Assembly: GCA_019186985.1 (NCBI GenBank)
Contig: JABARQ010000001.1
Location: 1 to 64,000 of the forward strand
Reading direction: 5' to 3'
Length of the DNA stretch: 64,000 nucleotides
Source: Prosthecobacter sp.
Lineage (GTDB): Bacteria; Verrucomicrobiota; Verrucomicrobiia; Verrucomicrobiales; Verrucomicrobiaceae
The notes under the pieces were generated by a model. It was not told where the DNA came from and did no database searches. It saw only the letters and a program-made list of their open reading frames with translations. Shown in pieces: positions 10,882 through 18,464 of the stretch. Positions within the stretch are counted from its first letter, which is position 1. Every line of letters begins with the position of its first letter. Both the position numbers and the translations under genes were made by a program.

Positions 10882-12155
10882 AGACGCCCGTCATCCTGAC
10901 TGTTGCGGCCCTGGGCTGTGTCGCCGGCGCCACAGATTTGGTTGGGCATGCCGCTGCTCATCCTGATGGACGGGCAGCCTACGCCTTTGAGCATGGCGCC
11001 TATCGAAAGGATCTCGCCGGTCTGCCCATCGGCGTCTTTGACTCCGGCATCGGCGGCCTGACGGTGCTGGAGGCCCTGCTCAGCCTGGATGTGTTTCACA
11101 ATGACACGCTCCAGCCGGGGGGCGACGGACGACCTGATTTCGCCGACGAGCGCTTTCAATACTTCGGCGACCAGGCGAACATGCCCTATGGCAACTATTC
11201 CAGCGCGGGGCGCACCGGCTACCTGCGCGAGCTGATCCTGAAGGACGCCGTGTTCCTGCTCGGCAGGCGCTGGTTTGACCCGGGGACAAAAACCTTCCGG
11301 CATGACAAGCCGCCCGTGAAGGCCCTGGTCATCGCCTGCAACACGGCCACGGCCTACGGCATCGAGGACATCCGGGCGGCGTTGAAGGCCTGGAACCTTC
11401 CTGTCTTCGTCGTCGGCGTCGTGGAGGCCGGCGCGCGTGGCGTGCAGGCCGTGCATCGCGAAGGGGCCGTGGGCGTGCTGGCCACCGTCGGCACCTGCGC
11501 CAGCGGGGCCTATCCAAAAGCGATTGGCCAGACGCTCGGGCTGGCGGGCCGAGCCGTGCCGGTGGTCACCCAGCAGGGAAGCGCGAACCTCGCGGGTGTC
11601 ATCGAGGGTGATCCCTCGTTTCAGGAGACCGTGGCCGAGCGCTGCCGCCTGGATGTCCGCGCGCTGGTCGAGGCGCATCGACAAAGCGGGGTGACGGCGC
11701 CGCTGTCGACGCTGGTGCTTGGCTGCACGCATTTTCCGCTGGTGCAGCCGGACATTGACGCGGTCTTTCAGTCGCTGCTCCGCGAGCCCGGCCTCGCGGA
11801 GCTGATCGCTCCCCGCATGGAGTATGTGAATCCCGCCGAATGGACGGCGCGCGAGTTGTTTCGTGAACTGGCCAGGGCGGGGCTTCGTGGCGGGACGGGA
11901 AGCCGGCAGAAGGATCGTTTTTATCTTTCCATTCCCAACCCTCTGCGCAGCGACTTGCCGCTGACCCCGGATGGCGGTTTGGAGAAGGACTTCAAGTATT
12001 CCCGGCTTCCCGGGGAGCTTGGGCGCGAGGACACTGTCAATGTGCCGATGACACCGGAACGCATTCCGGAGACCACGCGCAAGCTGATTGAGAGCCGGCT
12101 GCCTCTGGTTTGGGGGAGGTTGAAATCCGAAGCTCGAAATTCGAAATCCGAATGA
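10878..12155 (+). CDS. glutamate/aspartate racemase-like protein with export signal
   Basis: 425 residues, far longer than cytoplasmic MurI (about 270). It carries every MurI hallmark: FDSGIGGLTV (54-63), YFGDQANMPYG (95-105), ACNTAT (153-158, first catalytic Cys154) and LGCTHFPL (281-288, second catalytic Cys283). It begins with MKTPVILTVAALGCVAGATD, which looks like a cleavable signal, has an insertion at about 70-93 between motif I and YFGD, and has ~100 extra C-terminal residues. The ATG overlaps the cdd stop (ATGA). The last ten codons read through a short intergenic-type repeat, so the original stop was probably lost or moved. A periplasmic role on D-amino acids or cell-wall fragments is inference. 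Confidence 0.8.
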   Translation: MKTPVILTVAALGCVAGATDLVGHAAAHPDGRAAYAFEHGAYRKDLAGLPIGVFDSGIGGLTVLEALLSLDVFHNDTLQPGGDGRPDFADERFQYFGDQANMPYGNYSSAGRTGYLRELILKDAVFLLGRRWFDPGTKTFRHDKPPVKALVIACNTATAYGIEDIRAALKAWNLPVFVVGVVEAGARGVQAVHREGAVGVLATVGTCASGAYPKAIGQTLGLAGRAVPVVTQQGSANLAGVIEGDPSFQETVAERCRLDVRALVEAHRQSGVTAPLSTLVLGCTHFPLVQPDIDAVFQSLLREPGLAELIAPRMEYVNPAEWTARELFRELARAGLRGGTGSRQKDRFYLSIPNPLRSDLPLTPDGGLEKDFKYSRLPGELGREDTVNVPMTPERIPETTRKLIESRLPLVWGRLKSEARNSKSE

Positions 12156-12190
12156 CGAGCCTGCTGCTTCGACATTCGGACTTCGGTTGT
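12121..12190 (+). repeat. short CGAA(A/T)TCCGAA-type simple repeat
   Basis: Degenerate copies of GAAATCCGAA and CGAAATTCGAA run from 12121 to about 12153, with complementary forms (CGACATTCGGACTTCGG) at 12169-12185. This low-complexity element is seen between genes in many PVC genomes. Here it supplies the last codons of the racemase-like gene. Confidence 0.5.
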
Positions 12191-12226
12191 TGATGAACCA
12201 GGTCAGGTGCAGGCGCCCGAGCCCCA

Positions 12227-12262
12227 CCCGTGAAACGGCTGAACGCGGGGTTCGGTCATGAC
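12227..12262 (+). repeat. dispersed repeat, copy A (degenerate)
   Basis: Shares a 16-base identical core (12246-12261, CGGGGTTCGGTCATGA) with copy B at 12528-12543, preceded by a diverged CACCCGTGAAACGGCTGAAC block that corresponds to CACCCGGAAAACGGTTGGAT of copy B. Confidence 0.5.
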
Positions 12263-12383
12263 AACGGATTGGCGATGGCTTCTCGCGTCCTTCCAGGACG
12301 CGGTGAAGGTTGAACGTGGATGTGGTGAACTGGTCCTGGGGTTCTCACTCGCTTTGCTCGTTTCACCCCAGGCTAATTTCTTT

Positions 12384-12398
12384 CGAGCCTCCGGCTCG
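12384..12398. repeat. small perfect hairpin CGAGCC-TCC-GGCTCG
   Basis: A 6-bp perfect stem with a 3-base loop, flanked by TTT and GGAGGAAA. It resembles the small stem-loops of REP-like intergenic elements, but no family was identified. Confidence 0.4.
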
Positions 12399-12490
12399 GA
12401 GGAAACCGAGGTGGATTGTTTTTTTGCCAAGCGAAAGCGGGTGGAGGCAAATGGGCATGACGCCGAGGCTGGGGAGGCGTCGGGCACATG

Positions 12491-12557
12491 GAAAACGCCT
12501 CCACCTCACCCGGAAAACGGTTGGATCCGGGGTTCGGTCATGAGGCCGGATTCACAG
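12491..12557 (+). repeat. dispersed repeat, copy B
   Basis: Contains a 21-base block (12500-12520) identical to 14011-14031 in copy C, then a GGTT-GATCC segment and the GTTCGGT core shared with both other copies. It lies just beyond the 3' end of the MFS transporter. Confidence 0.6.
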
Positions 12558-12588
12558 CCATGGTTGATCCATCCCGCGCAGGACAGGC

Positions 12589-13830
12589 TCAGTGCGAAAC
12601 CTCGGAGGGTGCGTCGAGCTCCTTCGGCGGCCAGAAGGCGACGACGAGGAGCACAGTGGCGGCAAGGGCGAGGCCGGTGGGCCAGAGGAAGAGCTCCTTG
12701 TAGTTCACGGTGCCGTCGGCGGCGGTCAGCCTGCCCTGCAGGGGGATGAAGAGCCACTTGGCGGCCAGGTCGCCAAGGCCGAGGACGAGCAGGTTGAAGA
12801 GTCCCTGGGCGCTGGAACGAACATCCTTCGGAAATGCGGCGTCGATGAAGATGTAGAGCGTGGCGAAGAAGAAGGCGTAGCAGATGCCGTGCAGCACCTG
12901 CACCATGATGATCATGGTCTGGTTCTGCGGCATGAAGGCGAAGACCGAGAAGCGTGCGGCATGGCCGAGAATGCCGAGGATCATCGTTGTCTTCCAGCCC
13001 ATGCGGGAGAGGAACCAGCCCAGCACCGCCATGGTGGCGATTTCGGCGATCTGGCCGATGCTCATCACGGGCATGATCCATTCAGGGGCGATGCCGACGA
13101 CCTTGCTTCCGAGGAATCCACCGGCCATCAGGAAGTAGCCGTTGTGGATGGTCGAATCGATGAAGGTCACGATGAAGAGCACCAGCAGGAAGGGCTTGCT
13201 GAGGAACCTGGCCGCCTTCAGCCAGGCAAAGCCGCCTTCACCGTCGGCGGCAGGTTTGGCGGGAGTGTGGGGCAGGCTGAGGCTGAACACGGCCAGGACG
13301 AGCGAGGAGACTCCTGAGATGACGAAGATGTAGCGGCTTGCAGCCACGGCCTCGGCGCCGCTTTTGCCCTGAAGGATGAAGTAAAGCGGCCAGGCGGCAA
13401 GGATCCAGCCTATGGTGCCGCCCATGCGCACCAGGCCAAACTCCTTCTGGGCATTCTTCAGATGGGTGAATGCGATGGAGTTCGAGACGGAGATGGTCGG
13501 CACATAAAGGAGGGAATGCACCAGCATCAGGCTGAAGAAGGTGGTGAAGTCCTTGGCCCAGAACATGCCCAGGATGGCGGCACCGCCGATCAAATGACTG
13601 AAGGCCATGAACTTCTCGGCGGCAAAGCTGCGGTCGGCGAACTGGTTGCTGAAGAAGATGCCCACCACGGAGGCGATGGCGAAGGCGCTGCCCACCCAGG
13701 TGATCTGCATGTCCGAAAAATTCAGCCCGTCCTTGCCCATGTAGCCCCAGATGAGAGGCAGCCAGGCCCCCCAGATGAAGAACTCGAGGACCATCATGAC
13801 GAACAGTTTCTTGGCGGCGGGTGATTTCAT
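12589..13830 (-). CDS. MFS nucleoside:H+ symporter-type transporter
   Basis: 413 residues from ATG 13830. Twelve hydrophobic segments can be traced, beginning at KKLFVMMVLEFFIWGAWLPL, a start typical of the NupG/XapB nucleoside:H+ symporter family. The RMGGTIGWILAAWPLYFIL segment after a cytoplasmic loop is another recognisable feature of that family. It would import nucleosides or related compounds through the inner membrane. The cytidine deaminase nearby fits this substrate class, but the two genes are convergent and not one operon. The gene is bracketed by copies B and C of a dispersed repeat. Confidence 0.82.
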   Translation of the reverse strand: MKSPAAKKLFVMMVLEFFIWGAWLPLIWGYMGKDGLNFSDMQITWVGSAFAIASVVGIFFSNQFADRSFAAEKFMAFSHLIGGAAILGMFWAKDFTTFFSLMLVHSLLYVPTISVSNSIAFTHLKNAQKEFGLVRMGGTIGWILAAWPLYFILQGKSGAEAVAASRYIFVISGVSSLVLAVFSLSLPHTPAKPAADGEGGFAWLKAARFLSKPFLLVLFIVTFIDSTIHNGYFLMAGGFLGSKVVGIAPEWIMPVMSIGQIAEIATMAVLGWFLSRMGWKTTMILGILGHAARFSVFAFMPQNQTMIIMVQVLHGICYAFFFATLYIFIDAAFPKDVRSSAQGLFNLLVLGLGDLAAKWLFIPLQGRLTAADGTVNYKELFLWPTGLALAATVLLVVAFWPPKELDAPSEVSH

Positions 13831-13945
13831 AAAATGCGGGCGGAGGCTAGGGACATACGGAAGCCGAGGCAAGGTTTAACATCCGGCTTTCGGGGGGCAT
13901 CCTCAGCGGCAGGGCTTTCGCATCCGGAGAGCGTGAGGCGTCTTG

Positions 13946-13982
13946 AAACAGGATTCACAGGATTGAAGGCCATCCTGTTTTT
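13946..13982 (+). terminator. AAACAGGAT hairpin with T-tail
   Basis: A 9-bp inverted repeat (AAACAGGAT 13946-13954; ATCCTGTTT 13972-13980) with a 17-base loop and a short T-run. The loop contains CACAGGATTGAAGG. This resembles the widespread ACAGGATTxACAGGATT intergenic element, so it may be a remnant of that element as well as, or instead of, a terminator. Confidence 0.45.
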
Positions 13983-14001
13983 ATGATGAATCCGGCGCTA
14001 G

Positions 14002-14070
14002 GAAAGCGCATCCACCTCACCCGGAAAACGGGTTGATCCTGTGTTCGGTGATGATGCCGGGTTCATAGAA
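14002..14070 (+). repeat. dispersed repeat, copy C
   Basis: Same order of blocks as copy B: GAAA-GCGC, a 21-base block identical to 12500-12520, GGTTGATCC, GTTCGGT and ATGATGCCGGGTTCA. It lies in the same orientation about 1.5 kb from copy B, with the transporter gene between them. Confidence 0.6.
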
Positions 14071-14153
14071 TCGGGTGAAACTTGGGATGAAGGCCAGGAA
14101 GCCTCCTTGTGCGACGCCCTTCATGCGTGGCCCAGCCGCGGCGTTGAAGGCCC

Positions 14154-15587
14154 TCAGGCCAGCAGGTCGCGGATCACATGGCCGTGCACGTCCGTGAGCC
14201 GGCGGTCGAGGCCGTTGTGTCGGACGGTGAGCTTTTCATGGTCGATGCCAAGCAGATGGAGAAGCGTGGCATGGATGTCGTAGCAGGTGGTCGGATTGGC
14301 GCGGTCGAGCGGCTTGTAGCCCCAGGCGTCGGATTCACCGGCCACGACACCGCCCTTGATGCCGCCGCCGCAGAGCCAGTTGGTGAAGACGTAGGGGTTG
14401 TGGTCGCGGCCCCTGCCTCCCTGGGTGCTGGGCATGCGGCCGAACTCGGTGGTCCAGAGGATGACCGTCTCCTCCAGAAGGCCGCGCTGTTTCAGGTCCT
14501 GAATGAGAGCTGAGACCGCCTTCGCCATGCCCCAGGCCAGCGGTCCGTGGTCGCGCTCGACATCCTCGTGCGAGTCCCAGTTGCGGCGCGGGAAGCCGTT
14601 GTCATTGCCGCTCCAGATCTGCACAAAGCGGACGCCGCGTTCGAGCAGGCGTCGTGCGGCGAGGCACTTGCGGCCCATGTAGTCGGCCTCCTCCTCCGGG
14701 TTGATCTCAGAGGGCCAGACCTTGCGGTGCTCCTGGATGCCGTACATCGACTTGATGTGCTCCGGCTCCCTGGAGATGTCGAGCGCCTCAGGGGCGGCGA
14801 GCTGCATGCGTGCGGCGAGTTCGTAGCTCTGGATGCGTGAATCAAGGCGTGTGTCCTCGGGGCGCAAGGCGGCGTGACTGCGGTTCATCTGCTCGAGCAG
14901 GGAGAAGCCTTCGCGGTCCGACCTGGCGCTGATGTAGCGGCCGTTCCTGTGCGGAAAAAGGTCGGCGATGGGTGTCTCGGCGCCGGGTTGGATGAGGGTG
15001 CCGGCGTGCTGGGAGGGCAGGAAGGCCGAGTCCCAGTTCTTGGGGCCGTTGGAGGCAAAGCCGCGGTGGTCGGGCAGCACGACGAAGGTGGGCAGGTTGT
15101 CACTGAGCGATCCAAGCGCGTAGCTGACCCAGCAGCCGACACCGGGGAAGCCGGGCAGGTTGAAGCCCGTGGCCTGGAGCAGTGTGCCCTGGGAATGCAC
15201 GCCGGTCTTGCCGACCATGTTATGAACGAAGGCCAGGTCATCGGCGCAGGCTCCGAGTGGGGCGACGGCGTCGCTGAGCCGTTTGCCACAGCGGCCGTAG
15301 GGTTTGAAATCCCAGACCGGCTTCTTCCAGGGGCCGAGCCCGTTTTGAAAAGCCTCCACCGCCTCGCCGAAGTCAGAGGGTTCGCCGTGATGCTTCACCA
15401 GCTCCGGCTTGTGGTCGAAGAGGTCGATGTGACTGGCCGCGCCCGCCATGAAGAGCTGGACCACGCGCTTTGCCCGGGGCACAACGACCTGGGAGCGGTG
15501 ACGGGTTTCCGCCGCCTGCAGGGAGGTGAAGGCCAGGGCTCCGAATCCCTGTCCGGTGGTCTGGAGAAGCTGGCGGCGGCTGAACAT
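14154..15587 (-). CDS. DUF1501 family protein, Tat-exported
   Basis: 477 residues. It begins MFSRRQLLQTTGQGFGALAF, a twin-arginine signal, and continues with the family pattern RAKRVVQLFMAGAASHIDLFDHKPEL, close to the alkaline-phosphatase/sulfatase metal-binding start. Later motifs include GVRFVQIWSGNDNGFPRRNWDSHEDV, LWTTEFGRMPSTQGGRGRDHNP and the C-terminal CYDIHATLLHLLGIDHEKLT, which are standard DUF1501 landmarks. The family sits in the sulfatase-like superfamily and is abundant in PVC bacteria, usually next to a DUF1549/DUF1553 cytochrome. That partner is not adjacent here. It starts 60 bases after lldP on the same strand. Confidence 0.88.
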   Translation of the reverse strand: MFSRRQLLQTTGQGFGALAFTSLQAAETRHRSQVVVPRAKRVVQLFMAGAASHIDLFDHKPELVKHHGEPSDFGEAVEAFQNGLGPWKKPVWDFKPYGRCGKRLSDAVAPLGACADDLAFVHNMVGKTGVHSQGTLLQATGFNLPGFPGVGCWVSYALGSLSDNLPTFVVLPDHRGFASNGPKNWDSAFLPSQHAGTLIQPGAETPIADLFPHRNGRYISARSDREGFSLLEQMNRSHAALRPEDTRLDSRIQSYELAARMQLAAPEALDISREPEHIKSMYGIQEHRKVWPSEINPEEEADYMGRKCLAARRLLERGVRFVQIWSGNDNGFPRRNWDSHEDVERDHGPLAWGMAKAVSALIQDLKQRGLLEETVILWTTEFGRMPSTQGGRGRDHNPYVFTNWLCGGGIKGGVVAGESDAWGYKPLDRANPTTCYDIHATLLHLLGIDHEKLTVRHNGLDRRLTDVHGHVIRDLLA

Positions 15588-15647
15588 GGCAAAGGCTGGG
15601 CCAGGGATACGCCGGACGCCAGCCGGGCCTTGTCACGCATTTGCGGC

Positions 15648-17261
15648 TCACTTCAGGACCAGCCAGGGCATCCAGAAGGACTGGGCCGCGACGAGCAGCC
15701 CCATGAGCACGGCGAGGATGACGCTGTGCCAGAAGACGCTGCGGAGCACGGTTCCGGCGTCCGGGCTGCCGGGATGGCCGCCCGTGGCCGTGCTGGCGAC
15801 GACGATGCTCTGGGCGTCGATCATCTTGCCCATGACACCGCCGCTGCTGTTGGCGGCGGCCATGTGAACGGGGGAGAGGCCGAGCTGGGCGGCGGTGACC
15901 TGCTGGAGGTTGCCGAACAAGACGTTCGATGACGTGTCGCTGCCGGTGAGGGCGACGCCGAGCCAGCCGATGATGGGCGAGAAGAAGGGGAAGAACACGC
16001 CGGTGGAGGCCATCATCAGGCCCAGGGTCGTGTCCGTGCCGCTGTAGCGGGTGACATAGCCGAGGGCGAGCATGAGGGAGATCGTCAGAAGGGACACGCG
16101 CAGCCTCCAGACCGTGACGGCGTACAGCCTGGCGATGCGCATGGGGCCGAGGCCGAGGCAGAAGCCTGCCAGCAAGCCGGCGAGCAGGGCGGCGGTGCCG
16201 GTGGCGGAAGCCAGGTTCAGCTTTAAGACGGCCTTCTCCAGCTCGGCGTGAGGGACGACCGGAGGCATCCTTTCCACGGCCCTGTGCAGCATGGGGACCT
16301 CGACCTCCAGGTTGAACAATTGGTTCAGCCCGGACTTCACCTGCGGCATGCCCCAAAGGAAGACCAGGGAGGTGAGGAAGACCCAGGGAAGCCAGGCCTT
16401 CCATGCGCCGGGAGAGGATGCCCGGGCGCGTGGCTCCTCCTCGACGTCCCCGGGTTTCCAGACCTTCATGAGCAGGATGAGCACCATCATGGAGGCGACC
16501 GCGCTGACAATGTCCACCAGCCAGGGGCCGTGGCAGTTGCTCATCACGAACTGCATCAGGCCGAAGCTGAGGCCGGTGGCCAGGCAGGCGGGCCAGACAC
16601 CGACCATGCCGCGCCAGCCGGCCTGGGCGGCGACAAGCCAGAAGGGCACGATGAGCGAGAACAGCGGAAGCTGCCTGCCGACCATGGAGCTGAGCTTGTG
16701 GAGGTCGAGGCCCGTGATGTCGGCCAGGGTGGTCAGCGGAGTTCCGAGCGAACCAAAGGCGACGGGGGCGGTGTTGCCGATGAGCGCGAGCTTGGCGGCT
16801 TCGAGCGGCTTGAAGCCGAGGCCGATCATGAGCGCCCCGGTGATGGCCACGGGCGCGCCAAAGCCGGCCGCGCCCTCGATGAAGGCGCCGAAGCTGAAGG
16901 CGATGAGCAGCGCCTGGATGCGTCGGTCACCGGATACTCCGGCGACCTGGCGCTGCAGCACGGCGAACTGCCCGGTCTCCACGCTGAGGTTGTAGACGAA
17001 CATGGCGTTCAGCACGATCCAGCCGATGGGGAACAGGCCGAAAACGGCGCCGTTCAAGGCGGCCATGCCGGCCAGGTGAGCGGGCATGTGATAGACGAAG
17101 ACCGCGATCAATGCCGCGACAAGAAGTCCGGCGAGGGCGGCGAGCTGGGCGCGCACATGCCAGAAGGCCAGCAGCCCGAGAAGCACCACGACCGGCAGCG
17201 CTGCGACGAGCGAGGAGAGGATCAGGTTGCCGAGAGGATCGTAGTTTTGAGACCAGGTCAT
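15648..17261 (-). CDS. lldP: L-lactate permease
   Basis: 537 residues, the normal LctP/LldP length, with about 12-14 membrane helices. It imports lactate (and often glycolate) with protons across the inner membrane. Recognisable family segments are AFSFGAFIEGAAGFGAPVAI, NTAPVAFGSLGTPLTTLA and the C-terminal half with SGTDTTLGLMMASTG, LGVALTGSDTSSNVLFGNLQ and AANSSGGVMGKMIDAQSIVVA. No lactate dehydrogenase or regulator (lldR, lutABC) is next to it. The same-strand DUF1501 gene follows by 60 bases. A 240-base spacer upstream holds a short intergenic repeat. Confidence 0.93.
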   Translation of the reverse strand: MTWSQNYDPLGNLILSSLVAALPVVVLLGLLAFWHVRAQLAALAGLLVAALIAVFVYHMPAHLAGMAALNGAVFGLFPIGWIVLNAMFVYNLSVETGQFAVLQRQVAGVSGDRRIQALLIAFSFGAFIEGAAGFGAPVAITGALMIGLGFKPLEAAKLALIGNTAPVAFGSLGTPLTTLADITGLDLHKLSSMVGRQLPLFSLIVPFWLVAAQAGWRGMVGVWPACLATGLSFGLMQFVMSNCHGPWLVDIVSAVASMMVLILLMKVWKPGDVEEEPRARASSPGAWKAWLPWVFLTSLVFLWGMPQVKSGLNQLFNLEVEVPMLHRAVERMPPVVPHAELEKAVLKLNLASATGTAALLAGLLAGFCLGLGPMRIARLYAVTVWRLRVSLLTISLMLALGYVTRYSGTDTTLGLMMASTGVFFPFFSPIIGWLGVALTGSDTSSNVLFGNLQQVTAAQLGLSPVHMAAANSSGGVMGKMIDAQSIVVASTATGGHPGSPDAGTVLRSVFWHSVILAVLMGLLVAAQSFWMPWLVLK

Positions 17262-17344
17262 GAAAGGGGCGGATATCCATCACGCTGGAGCCGGGCGCGG
17301 TGTTTCGCCAGGATGGAAGTTCAAGGCCGGGTCAAGCCGGGGGG

Positions 17345-17420
17345 AACCACTGTCGAATGTTCAATGTCCGGGCTCCAATGACCAAGGAATGTCCAATGGC
17401 GCAGGTTCAAGCCTGGTGGA
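17345..17420. repeat. short GTCCAATG-type intergenic repeat
   Basis: TGTCGAATGTTCAATGTCC and TCCAATGACCAAGGAATGTCC form a short degenerate repeat in the spacer 17262-17501. Low-complexity elements of this type occur between genes in several PVC genomes. No coding potential was recognised in the spacer. Confidence 0.4.
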
Positions 17421-17501
17421 GCGAGAGGGCAAACCCATCATGAGCTTCAGGTCGTGAACGCATGGGAAGGCTTGAACGTGCGGATGGAAGGATGCCGAGG
17501 T

Positions 17502-18464
17502 TCAAGGTTCTGGGAAGCCGTTCTTCAACAGGCTGTCGGGTGCGGGCGCCTCATGTTCGCCGGTGATTGTGACGCCGGTTGCCGGCCTTCCCTGCACGAA
17601 CTGCACGCGCTGTCCGATGTCGCCGCCGAAGCCCAGCCGGGTCAGCTTCAGCACCTCGATCCTGTCCTCGGCCCGCACGCCGATGCGGGTGTCGAAGATG
17701 GCGCAGTCCGTGACTGTGACATGGGCGCCGCCGCGCGGACCTGGGCCGCGGGCGCGGATGGCGATCTCGTTGTTCTGGAAGACACAGCCGCTGACTTCGG
17801 CGTCGACGTTCTCCTTCAGGTTGAGGGCGGCGACGTTGTCGATCTGCGCAGGCTGGTTCCAGCCGTGGAGGTGGCAGTTGCGGATGACAAGCTGGCAGCG
17901 CGGGCCGTCGGCCTTCACCTTGGTGTCGATGGCGTTTTCACCCGGTCGTTGTCCCGCCTTGAAGCCCGCCAGGTCGGATTCGAGGGGGCTGGTCCAGAGC
18001 GTGCAGTTTTCCACCACGATCCTGCCCGAGGACCTGCGGTCGGGGTCGAACTGGATGCAGTCGCCGGAGGGATGGGAGATGTCGCAGTTGCGGATGGTGA
18101 TGTCGGCCCAGCGTCCGGAGATGCCGTGGGCGTCCTGCTGGTTGTCGTAGGAGCCGTTGAGCAGGTGGTGGATGCGGCAGTTTTCGAGGGTGACGCGCGT
18201 GCCAAAGACACCCACGGCGTTGCCGCTGCTGTGGCGGATTTCGCAGTTGCGCAGGATGACGTCATCCGCCGTGATCTTGACCAGGTTGCCGCTTTTCCAG
18301 CCGCCGTCGATGACCAGGTTTTCATAGGTGCCTGGCCGGGTGATTTCGAGCCGGTCGAGCGTTTTGGCATCCGCAGGCGCGCCTGTTTTCCCCTGAACGC
18401 CGACCTGGGCCTGAAGGGCTGCGGGCAGGGTCAGGAAAAGGAGCAGCTTCAAGGAGGCGTTCAT
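17502..18464 (-). CDS. secreted right-handed beta-helix protein
   Basis: 320 residues with a clear Sec signal (MNASLKLLLFLTLPAALQAQ). The rest is a run of short strands typical of a right-handed parallel beta-helix (pectate lyase/NosD-like): VILRNCEIRHSSGNAVGV, VTLENCRIHHL, ITIRNCDISHPSGDCI, IVVENCTLW and VTVTDCAIFDTRIGV. Asn-Cys ladders recur at each turn. No pectate-lyase catalytic or calcium motif was recognised, so polysaccharide binding or cleavage is inferred from the fold only. The ATG overlaps the stop of the upstream squalene-cyclase-like gene (ATGA at 18461-18464), so the two are translationally coupled. Confidence 0.8.
   Translation of the reverse strand: MNASLKLLLFLTLPAALQAQVGVQGKTGAPADAKTLDRLEITRPGTYENLVIDGGWKSGNLVKITADDVILRNCEIRHSSGNAVGVFGTRVTLENCRIHHLLNGSYDNQQDAHGISGRWADITIRNCDISHPSGDCIQFDPDRRSSGRIVVENCTLWTSPLESDLAGFKAGQRPGENAIDTKVKADGPRCQLVIRNCHLHGWNQPAQIDNVAALNLKENVDAEVSGCVFQNNEIAIRARGPGPRGGAHVTVTDCAIFDTRIGVRAEDRIEVLKLTRLGFGGDIGQRVQFVQGRPATGVTITGEHEAPAPDSLLKNGFPEP

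Larger units (their letters stand above)
12156..12588. other. non-coding repeat-rich spacer, 433 bases
   Basis: No credible gene was found; the plus-strand frame 12258-12749 is compositionally odd and runs into the transporter gene. The spacer contains two copies of a dispersed repeat (12227-12262 and 12491-12557), a small perfect hairpin (12384-12398) and an imperfect pyrimidine-rich stretch (12340-12372). It looks like debris of short intergenic elements. Confidence 0.5.
13831..14153. other. intergenic region with repeat and hairpin, 323 bases
   Basis: No gene recognised. It should contain the promoter of the MFS gene (left part), a terminator-like hairpin (13946-13982) and copy C of the dispersed repeat (14002-14070). 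Confidence 0.5.

Noticed and set aside
12258-12749. 163-residue plus-strand frame in the repeat-rich spacer
   Set aside because: No ribosome binding site, composition changes midway, and it runs into the antisense of the transporter gene.
12156-14153. Possible insertion sequence carrying the MFS gene between direct repeats
   Set aside because: No transposase, no terminal inverted repeats and no target duplication; only short dispersed repeats are present.
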